Shown piece by piece: positions 1 to 5,469 of a stretch of DNA of 6,312 nucleotides. Under the pieces are notes generated by a model. The model searched no databases. It was given only the letters and a program-made list of their open reading frames with translations, and was not told the DNA's origin. Every line of letters starts with the position of its first letter. Position 1 is the first letter of the stretch. The position numbers and the translations under genes are program-made. The stretch is from the NCBI GenBank assembly GCA_031255655.1, contig JAIRSB010000238.1:1-6312 (forward strand). Reading direction: 5' to 3'. The DNA comes from Spirochaetaceae bacterium (GTDB lineage Bacteria; Spirochaetota; Spirochaetia; Treponematales; Breznakiellaceae).

Positions 1-12
1 GTGGGGCTTAGT

Positions 13-1308
13 CTACCTGCGCCCGCCGACGCGTTCTTCGGATACTTTGCGCCCGTCAACCCATATCGCTCTCAGTATCTCTTTGTTGTCTTTGTACAGC
101 GTCTCGATTTCGCGCTCGCCTTCCCGTGTAACGCTTCGTTCCAGCGTGCCATTAAGGTAGTTTTCCTCTCGTAGCATTTCTCCCGCCTCATCGTATTGGT
201 ATATCACTCGGCGTTCCTCGTCCGGCGTTATCCAGCTTATCGCGGCTAAATGATCGTTTTCCCATACGTTTTTCAATTCCCCGATGACGGCGTCTTCCTC
301 GTTGCGGTATGTTTCGGTAAGGACGCGCCGTTTGTTGTCAAAGGTGTAGTCTATTTTTACTGTCTCCATGCTCATCATGTCAGGAAGAAATATCGACACG
401 CGCGGTACGGGCGGTGATACAAAATTTAGGTCGGATGGGCCCTCCTCAACAAATCGCGGGAAGCGTATCAATTCGGACTGTGAGCTTTGGCTATGAAACA
501 CGCGTTCTATCGAGCGCAAGGCTTTCGAGCGGGTATACCGGTAAAAGTCCGTCCATACCGGCCCGCTTTCCCGTCCTGTTATCGCCACAAAAGATTCCGG
601 TATGGGAGCGGGACCTTCGGGATTGCGGGCGGCTTCCGCGGCGGAGGGTACTGGGATTTCGGGAGGATTTATGTCTGCGATATTTTCATCATTTTCATCA
701 ATTGGGAATTCTGTCATGTCGCTTTCAATCAACGGCAACTCATCTTCTTCGGGAACCGTCATAATGCCGGGTATGATTTCTTCGAGTTCGTCGGGCAGAG
801 GTGCTTCCTCAGGCGGGCTTTCCTGCGGCACAGCCTCAACAAAGTTGGCCTCAGCTTTCAGCAGAATATTGTCCGTGTAAGAGTACGATATGAAATATCC
901 TGAGCCGTCCGCGTCAAGCCGCTGTTCCTCAACGAGTAGGCCTTGATCATCGTACCATTCGATGAAACCCGCGCCGTCGTCGCTTATTGCGGCGACAAAC
1001 AGCGCCATTTGCATTTGGTCGCGGAACACCCATTGGGTTCTTATCCGCTTGCCGTCCTCGTAAAGGATGCTGCAAGTGATGCGCCACGGCGCGGAATAGT
1101 ATTTTCGTATTTCACGCGGAACGTCTTCTGGTTTTACTTCACGTACCGCCAGTGCGTTTCTCTCACGCAGGGCGCGTAATGGCATTACCCGTTCAAGTGC
1201 CATGCCTGCTGAATTTGATATATACCACTCAACATCGGCTGCTGCCGCGTACAGCGTTGACGTTACCGCGAAAAATTGTATCAAAAGTATATATTTTTTT
1301 AATCGCAC
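13..1308 (-). CDS. Exported protein with YD/MORN-like strands, function unknown
   Basis: The product has 431 residues from a GTG start. It begins with MRLKKYILLIQFFAV...LYAAAA, a clear Sec signal peptide with cleavage near residues 22-24 and no lipobox Cys, so the protein is predicted to be periplasmic or surface-exposed. An N-terminal domain (about 25-157) contains beta-strand phrases such as ILYEDGKRIRTQWVF and FIEWYDDQGLLVEEQRL. Residues about 158-240 form a low-complexity linker rich in Pro, Glu and Asp. The C-terminal part (about 317-427) repeats short strand-turn units: DYTFDNKRRVLTETY, VIYQYDEAGEMLREENYLNG, ETLYKDNKEILRAIWVDGRK. Such xYDxxGxL-type units recall YD (Rhs-like) or YwqK/MORN-like repeats, which form beta sheets; they do not show an enzyme. 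It follows ftsY by 73 nt and ends at TAG near the left edge. I do not recognise the family. Confidence 0.85.
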   Translation of the reverse strand: MRLKKYILLIQFFAVTSTLYAAAADVEWYISNSAGMALERVMPLRALRERNALAVREVKPEDVPREIRKYYSAPWRITCSILYEDGKRIRTQWVFRDQMQMALFVAAISDDGAGFIEWYDDQGLLVEEQRLDADGSGYFISYSYTDNILLKAEANFVEAVPQESPPEEAPLPDELEEIIPGIMTVPEEDELPLIESDMTEFPIDENDENIADINPPEIPVPSAAEAARNPEGPAPIPESFVAITGRESGPVWTDFYRYTRSKALRSIERVFHSQSSQSELIRFPRFVEEGPSDLNFVSPPVPRVSIFLPDMMSMETVKIDYTFDNKRRVLTETYRNEEDAVIGELKNVWENDHLAAISWITPDEERRVIYQYDEAGEMLREENYLNGTLERSVTREGEREIETLYKDNKEILRAIWVDGRKVSEERVGGRR

Positions 1309-1381
1309 TATGCCTCAGGTAGTTTAGAGACACGCCGGAAATCTTATGTTTCGCTGGTATTAGCACTACTACGGCGTATTT
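1309..1381 (-). other. Intergenic region between ftsY and the last gene
   Basis: These 73 bases separate the ftsY TAG from the GTG of the next gene. I see no convincing promoter pair and no terminator. A 6-bp ACGCCG/CGGCGT pairing exists but its loop is long and there is no T-run. The region ends in the ribosome binding site of the next gene. Read-through from ftsY is likely. Confidence 0.5.
1313..1316 (-). promoter_or_regulatory. Weak Shine-Dalgarno before a GTG start
   Basis: GAGG lies 4 nt before the GTG at 1308-1306. The signal peptide begins right at this GTG, and no in-frame ATG precedes it, so a GTG start is the best choice. Confidence 0.6.
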
Positions 1382-2281
1382 CTAGCCTAAAAACTCCCTG
1401 ATATATTCATCGGCATTGAAAGGGTGGATATTTTCGTATTTTTCGCCGTCGCAGATGTAGAGTACGGGCAGGCGGAGTTTCGCGGCTAGTTGGAATACGA
1501 TGCCGCCTTTCGCGCTGGAATCCATCTTACTTAGTATTACGCCATCCAGTTCGACCGCTTCGTGAAAGGTTTCCGCCTGAACGAGTGCGTTGCTTCCAGT
1601 TGTAGCGTCCAGAACAAGCCAGCGGTGCGGGCGACCGTCCTCCAGAGTTCCGTCGGTTTTAGAATACGCGACACGGTCTATTTTCTTTAATTCCTCGACA
1701 AGTGCCGTCTTGGTATGCATTCTGCCGGCGGTGTCGGCAATTACATAAGCGTATTTCCCGCTTTTCGCGGCTTCCAGCGCGTCATACACGACAGCGGCGG
1801 GATCGCCTCCATGATTATGGGCGATTACGCGAATTCCCAGTTGTTCTCCGTGTATTTTAAGCTGTTCTATGGCGGCAGCGCGAAAGGTGTCGGCTGCCGC
1901 GAGTATGACTTTGCTTTCTCCCCCCGGCAGTTGCTGCGGCAACTGCCGGGCCAGTTTTGCCGCCGTAGTCGTTTTTCCGACGCCGTTTACGCCTAAAAGC
2001 AGAATAACTCGCGGATTTTTTCCGGTTTCGGCGGTTGGCAGTCGCGGGGGACGCGCTTTTTGTAGCATCTCTTTCAGTAGTTCGGGCAAAACTGCGCGGG
2101 CGGCGACGGAATCCCGAATGCCATTTTTCCCGCAGCAGCGCTTCAATTCGTCAACCAGTTCAAACGCCAGAGCTGCACCAAAATCGCCTTCCACAAGCAT
2201 ATCCGCCAAATCATCGAAAAAATCATCGTCTAACGCGGAGCCCATGCCGAAAAAACGTTTTAATTTATCAGAAAATGCCAT
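1382..2281 (-). CDS. ftsY: Signal recognition particle receptor GTPase FtsY
   Basis: FtsY is the membrane-associated receptor for the SRP (Ffh plus 4.5S RNA) and delivers ribosomes making membrane proteins to the Sec translocon. The product has 299 residues, a short NG-type receptor: after about 20 residues (MAFSDKLKRFFGMG, a possible membrane-contact helix) the helical N domain begins (FFDDLADMLVEGDFG), with no long acidic A domain as in E. coli. GTPase motifs seen: G1 GVNGVGKTTT (97-106), G2 DTFRAAAIEQL (131-141), G3 DTAGR (183-187), LDATTGSNAL (225-233), G4 SKMD (251-254, usually TKxD) followed by SSAKGG, and the closing ICDGE...HPFNADEYIREF, the counterpart of IGVGE...PF. The stretch RQLPQQLPG (112-120), between the helix after G1 and the strand before G2, looks about four residues longer than usual and coincides with a perfect DNA inverted repeat. 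Ends at TAG. Confidence 0.98.
   Translation of the reverse strand: MAFSDKLKRFFGMGSALDDDFFDDLADMLVEGDFGAALAFELVDELKRCCGKNGIRDSVAARAVLPELLKEMLQKARPPRLPTAETGKNPRVILLLGVNGVGKTTTAAKLARQLPQQLPGGESKVILAAADTFRAAAIEQLKIHGEQLGIRVIAHNHGGDPAAVVYDALEAAKSGKYAYVIADTAGRMHTKTALVEELKKIDRVAYSKTDGTLEDGRPHRWLVLDATTGSNALVQAETFHEAVELDGVILSKMDSSAKGGIVFQLAAKLRLPVLYICDGEKYENIHPFNADEYIREFLG
1923..1950. repeat. Perfect 12-bp inverted repeat inside ftsY
   Basis: CCCGGCAGTTGC (1923-1934), loop TGCG (1935-1938), GCAACTGCCGGG (1939-1950). All 12 pairs match. On the mRNA it would form a strong GC-rich hairpin with a CGCA loop. It encodes RQLPQQLPG of FtsY. No T-run follows on the coding strand, so it is not a standard terminator. 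Confidence 0.9.
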
Positions 2282-2285
2282 TTGT

Positions 2286-2290
2286 CTCCT
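2286..2290 (-). promoter_or_regulatory. Shine-Dalgarno deciding the ftsY start
   Basis: AGGAG lies 4 nt before ATG 2281-2279. This places the start at MAFSDK and argues against the TTG four codons upstream (2293), which would overlap the ribosome binding site. Confidence 0.75.
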
Positions 2291-2313
2291 CAATCGGCGC
2301 TGTCAGCCGCCGC

Positions 2314-3915
2314 TCAATTCTCATCGTTTTGGGCTTCCGTGCCGTCTGAAATGACCGCATCTCCGTCCACCGAAAGGCTGTCGGAGTTTTCTCCCTCAAC
2401 AGGTTCTCCGTCAATCTCCGCGCCGCTTTCCTCAATGGGTGGCTCTTTTTTAAGAAGGAGGCTGGTCTCTTTGCTCGCCTCCCATACGTACCGCCCGATG
2501 CGGTAAAAAGATTCGGCCAAAAATAAGCCCGCGGCCACGCTTAATCCGTTGGATACCCAGTAAACAATGTCTCTCTGCTGTCCAATGGACGGATCGCCTG
2601 TGGAGTTGTAAACGGTGCTCATAGTGCTGTTAAGTCCCATGCCCAATATGGCAAACGGCAGCGCTATCCAAAAGCGTCCGTACGCGGAGTAAAACTTTTT
2701 GCGGGCAACGCTGACTCTATCTTCCGGCGGTGGAAAAGCCGGATTGAAAACTATCGGTTCTTCCGATACGTGAAAAACGCTTTGGGCTACTCGTCCGTCC
2801 GGTGTTTCCACGCTCAGGCTTTTCGGCTCATTAAACGGCGCACTCATTTTTAACGGAGTTTCGCCCACATATAGAGCGCCGTCATACACGGACGCGCCGC
2901 CTGCTGTCAATGTCTCCTCGCCAGTAAGTGAAACGGCGTTTCCTTCGTCTTTCAACGTTACATCAAATTCGGATGACGGGACGGGTGTCAGTTCTATGGT
3001 TACGTCCGCGAGTTCGCCTTCACGCAGGTCGACATCCGCTTTGAAGGTCATGTAATTTTGCCTGAAGGCGGTTACAGAAACGGTACCGGGTGTAAAATCG
3101 ATAGCTTCCGTTGCGCTTTCGCCTGCCACGTAGTCGTCAATAACGATAATTGAGCCTTCAGGTTCCGCTTTCACTCGCAGCCACGCGGGGAGAAAGCCGG
3201 AAATATAGTCGAACAATTTGTCCGAAATCTCGCCCACGCCTTCTTTCATGTCTTCCGGTGAAAAAATAATGCTGTCTTGATACGTTATTTTTCGCGCGTA
3301 GATGCTCCAAAGAAAGATTTCCAGATAAATGCGTCCAAAATATTCTGTTATTTTGCCGGAAAGAAACGCATCGGCTTTTTGGGCGGAGCAAAAATAGTAT
3401 TCTTGTCCGGGCGCGGGCGGCGCGGGGTATATTCCGTTGTAATTGTCGGCGGTAAGTTTAGCGGCGGGCGATACCGCGACTGTTACGGGAACGGCTTCGG
3501 CTTTTTCTAGGTTATAGCGCAGTACCGCAAGCTCGTCGTCAATTTTTTTTAGGTTTTGTTTATATTTTCGCTCGGTTTCACCCGCAAAAATCAGTTTATC
3601 GCGTTCAGCCTGTTTGTCTCTTAGCGCCTTCGCCGCCGCGCTTTCGGCTTTGCGTCGGGCGGTGTTGTTGTAATAGGCGGCTTCCGGGCTCGTCCACAGG
3701 CGGGTGTCCATGGATCGGATGTTTTCAAGCATGTAACGCATAATTATCTGCGCAGTTACGGCGCGGCCTTGCGGCAAGCTGCTTATGTCAAATTCGGTAA
3801 TGCAGAGTGTCCATGTATCGTTGACGGGCGCGGGTTTCGTTTCCTGGGCGCCTTTGGCCGCCACTGTGGAAAGTCCGCCCAGTGCGATAATGAAACACAA
3901 AAGCGCGCGTTTCAT
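2314..3915 (-). CDS. Exported PEGA-domain envelope protein, function unknown
   Basis: The product has 533 residues from the ATG that overlaps the prfB stop; a longer in-frame start at 4077 lies inside prfB and would bury the signal peptide. Layout: signal peptide (residues 1 to about 20-23, no Cys, so SPase I type); a domain starting TWTLCITEFDISSLP with helical RAVTAQIIMRYMLENI; a charged coiled coil (about 84-142); a segment with ADAFLSGKITEYFGRIYLEI (about 181-240), which recalls the second half of TolB-N/CsgG-like domains, so the coiled coil may be an insertion in one such fold; a PEGA domain (about 248-312, AEPEGSIIVIDD...FTPGTVSVTAFRQNY); a second degenerate beta domain with GETPLKMSAP (about 340-385); two hydrophobic segments (about 413-435 and 449-470); and an acidic tail (about 490-533). 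It likely sits in the cell envelope, anchored by the C-terminal hydrophobic pair. ftsY follows after 32 nt. I do not recognise a named family beyond PEGA. Confidence 0.88.
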   Translation of the reverse strand: MKRALLCFIIALGGLSTVAAKGAQETKPAPVNDTWTLCITEFDISSLPQGRAVTAQIIMRYMLENIRSMDTRLWTSPEAAYYNNTARRKAESAAAKALRDKQAERDKLIFAGETERKYKQNLKKIDDELAVLRYNLEKAEAVPVTVAVSPAAKLTADNYNGIYPAPPAPGQEYYFCSAQKADAFLSGKITEYFGRIYLEIFLWSIYARKITYQDSIIFSPEDMKEGVGEISDKLFDYISGFLPAWLRVKAEPEGSIIVIDDYVAGESATEAIDFTPGTVSVTAFRQNYMTFKADVDLREGELADVTIELTPVPSSEFDVTLKDEGNAVSLTGEETLTAGGASVYDGALYVGETPLKMSAPFNEPKSLSVETPDGRVAQSVFHVSEEPIVFNPAFPPPEDRVSVARKKFYSAYGRFWIALPFAILGMGLNSTMSTVYNSTGDPSIGQQRDIVYWVSNGLSVAAGLFLAESFYRIGRYVWEASKETSLLLKKEPPIEESGAEIDGEPVEGENSDSLSVDGDAVISDGTEAQNDEN

Positions 3916-3920
3916 CGCGC
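3905..3920 (-). other. prfB stop / next-gene start overlap (ATGA) in a small hairpin
   Basis: The prfB TGA (3914-3912) and the following gene's ATG (3915-3913) share ATGA. The coding strand reads GCGCG, ATGAAA, CGCGC, so a perfect 5-bp GC stem could hold the start and stop codons in its 6-nt loop. No SD-like run is visible immediately upstream of this ATG. Translational coupling to prfB is the simplest reading. The overlap is certain; the hairpin's importance is speculative. Confidence 0.6.
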
Positions 3921-5025
3921 CGCGGCGGCCTGCCACGCGAATTTCAAGTATCCGTTGATGAATAGGTCGATTTCGCCGTCCATCACCGCTTGTATGTTCC
4001 CCGTTTCCGCCTTTGTGCGATAATCTTTTACAAGTGTGTAGGGCTGGAAGACATAGGAGCGTATCTGGTTTCCCCATGAAATATCTTTTTTCTCCTGCGC
4101 AAAACGCGCGTTCTCTTTTTCTTTTTCCTGCCGGTAATGTTCGTAAAGTTTGGCGCGAAGCATGTTCATAGCCGTGGCACGGTTGAGGGTCTGGCTGCGC
4201 TCGCCCTGGCAGGCGGTAACGATGCCTGTGGGCAGGTGCGTGAAGCGTACTGCGCTGTCCGTCTTATTGACGTGTTGTCCGCCCGCGCCGCTGGAACGGT
4301 AGGTGTCCACTCTAAGGTCTTCTGGGCGTATGTCCACCTCAATGGAATCGTCAATGACCGGAAACACATACACAGAGGCAAACGAGGTGTGCCGGCGGGA
4401 GTTGGCGTCATACGGGGATATGCGCACCAAGCGGTGGACGCCGCATTCGCCTTTCAATTTGCCGAAGACGTAGGCTCCGTCAATTTTTACGGTCGCGCTT
4501 TTTAGGCCGCCTTCGGCTTCAAGTCTGTCTTCCTCTTCGATGGCAAAGCCTTGCCGTTCCGCCCAGCGAAGATACATCCGGTAGAGCATCCCTGCCCAGT
4601 CGCAGGCCTCCGTGCCGCCCGCTCCGGAATGTACGCTTAAGAAGCAGCCGGAATTGTCAACTTCGCCGGGCATGAGTTCGAATATATTTTGTTTCTCATA
4701 TCGCGCACTTACGGCGGCTAAATTTTCCTCGATTTCAGCGCTCTGCGATTCGTCGTTCATTTCCAACGCCAAATCCCACAATGTTGAAAGGTCGTCTATG
4801 TCTTTTACAAGCGTTTTCCACGGCTCATAACGGCTTTTTTGGGTTTTAAGTTCCGCCATCACTTTTTCAGCGGCAGCGCTGTCGTTCCAGAAATCGCTTT
4901 CAGCCGTCCGTTTTTCCAGTTCCGCTATCTTTACCGCTATAGCAGAGTGTTCAAAGACGCCCCCATGTTTCGATAATTTGTTTTTTCAATTCGCATATTG
5001 GTGTGCCTAATTCGTATAAAACCAT
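3912..5025 (-). CDS. prfB: Peptide chain release factor 2 (RF2), made by programmed +1 frameshift
   Basis: RF2 recognises UGA and UAA in the ribosomal A site and triggers release of the finished protein. The gene is in two frames: ATG 5025 to CTT 4954 (24 codons), then in-frame TGA 4953-4951; skipping T4953 resumes at GAA 4952 and runs to TGA 3914-3912. The joined product is 370 residues, close to the usual length of about 365. Seen motifs: the GGQ catalytic tripeptide in SGAGGQHVN (residues 248-250), which acts at the peptidyl transferase centre, and the RF2-type recognition region RISPYDANSRRHTSFAS, where the tripeptide reads SPY (203-205) in place of the usual SPF. RF1 would have a PxT-type motif there, so RF2 is secure. 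The N-terminal domain is the helical one, with DFWND and later FELMPGE. Expression is expected to be autoregulated through the frameshift. The stop overlaps the next gene as ATGA. Confidence 0.97.
4951..4964 (-). promoter_or_regulatory. prfB programmed +1 frameshift site
   Basis: In the coding strand the element reads GGGGG, three spacer bases (CGT), CTT, TGA, A. This is the classical prfB layout: an internal SD-like G-run (4964-4960) pairs with 16S rRNA exactly 3 nt before the slippery CTT (4956-4954), and the peptidyl tRNA slips one base onto TTT when UGA is read slowly for lack of RF2. The resumed frame encodes LEHSAIAVKIAELEK, matching the helical N-terminal domain of RF2. One deviation is visible: the base after TGA is A, where C is the usual one. 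Confidence 0.95.
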
Positions 5026-5118
5026 TTAATCCTCCGTTCACTTCATGATAACGTATATCGCGTTTGTCCAGCAAGCGGGCGCGTTGACTCGCGAAAAACC
5101 GCAGGTCAAAGGCCGGAT
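5026..5118 (-). other. Intergenic region between the lipoprotein and prfB
   Basis: These 93 bases are the widest gap in the window. They end with the prfB ribosome binding site. A weak candidate promoter (TTGCTG 5074-5069, 18 nt, TATCAT 5050-5045) would leave a leader of only about a dozen bases. An imperfect hairpin at 5086-5107 (GACCTGCG, loop GTTTTT, CGCGAGTC, one mismatch and one wobble) has no trailing T-run. Neither is strong. Confidence 0.35.
5031..5036 (-). promoter_or_regulatory. Shine-Dalgarno deciding the true prfB start
   Basis: CGGAGG lies 5 nt before the ATG at 5025-5023. This ATG opens the 24-codon zero frame that runs into the in-frame TGA, so the site supports starting prfB here rather than at GTG 4862 in the second frame. 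Confidence 0.85.
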
Positions 5119-5427
5119 TCAGGGAACTTTAGTGATCGTAATGGTTTTGTCAGGCACGCATACGTTGCAGGGAGTAAAACCTTCGTCCATAGCCGACTTT
5201 CTGCTTTTAATAGAGGTTATGCGGTCTTCAATTAACCGGCAATTTTCGCCGTCATAATCTTCCGGTAAACGGTGGTACGAGGGGGGATACGACATTATGG
5301 TAGTTATGACGTTATGGTCTAATGGGACTTCTTCCAGAAAGACTTCGCGTTCCATACATGACACGGCTAAAAAAATTAAAAACCCTAAAAGAGTCATTCT
5401 CGTTATTATCAAAATGTTTTTTTTCAT
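5119..5427 (-). CDS. Small lipoprotein with Ada-like zinc-binding motif
   Basis: The product has 102 residues. It starts with MKKN, then a hydrophobic stretch (residues 5-20) and LAVSC with Cys24, a lipobox of the relaxed spirochaete type (Leu at -4, Ser at -1). It is therefore probably lipidated at Cys24 and anchored in the envelope, leaving a mature part of about 79 residues. The C-terminal half carries YHR (His52), Cys63 in NCRLI, then an Ala/Gly stretch (A79, G83) and PCNVCVP with Cys87 and Cys90. This order (Tyr-His, Cys, Ala-x3-Gly-x2-Pro-Cys-x2-Cys-x-Pro) resembles the Ada-type zinc-binding module found in many small secreted proteins. Compared with the usual form, the His-to-Cys spacing is lengthened to 10 residues between them. 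It sits 42 nt after the YitT gene and 93 nt before prfB. Function is unknown; the metal-binding role is inferred from the motif only. Confidence 0.85.
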   Translation of the reverse strand: MKKNILIITRMTLLGFLIFLAVSCMEREVFLEEVPLDHNVITTIMSYPPSYHRLPEDYDGENCRLIEDRITSIKSRKSAMDEGFTPCNVCVPDKTITITKVP

Positions 5428-5434
5428 AAATCAG

Positions 5435-5441
5435 CCTCCTT
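5435..5441 (-). promoter_or_regulatory. Shine-Dalgarno of the small lipoprotein gene
   Basis: AAGGAGG lies 7 nt before the ATG at 5427. It is close to the ideal anti-SD match and fixes the start of this short gene, supporting it as real and well translated. Confidence 0.85.
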
Positions 5442-5469
5442 GTACACGAACACAAATGACAATTCTCCT

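Noticed and set aside
487..903. 138-residue plus-strand reading frame opposite the 431-residue gene
   Set aside because: It overlaps a longer frame with a signal peptide and ribosome binding site; composition is that of a shadow.
1332..1379. Possible terminator hairpin after ftsY
   Set aside because: Only a 6-bp ACGCCG/CGGCGT stem with a long loop and no T-run on the coding strand.
1869..2354. 161-residue plus-strand reading frame across ftsY
   Set aside because: It is antisense to FtsY, whose motifs are unmistakable, is rich in Ser/Ala/Arg as expected of a shadow frame, and has no family resemblance.
2314..4077. 587-residue version of the PEGA protein starting at 4077
   Set aside because: The first 54 residues lie wholly inside prfB and would put the signal peptide in the middle; the ATG at 3915 opens directly with the signal peptide.
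3912..4862. Reading prfB as a 316-residue gene starting at GTG 4862
   Set aside because: It lacks the N-terminal part of RF2; the +1 frameshift signal and the upstream ATG with a good SD explain the missing residues.
5045..5074. Candidate promoter TTGCTG-18-TATCAT upstream of prfB
   Set aside because: The -35 matches poorly and the start site would fall next to the SD, leaving almost no leader; kept only as a note in the intergenic entry.
5086..5107. Possible terminator hairpin after the lipoprotein
   Set aside because: The stem has a mismatch and a wobble, and no T-run follows; the T-run is in the loop.
5428..5453. Nine-codon mini reading frame (GTG 5453) ending in TGA that overlaps the lipoprotein ATG
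   Set aside because: The nearest upstream SD-like AGGAG is 11 nt away and the frame is too short to tell from chance; it would need conservation to be credible.
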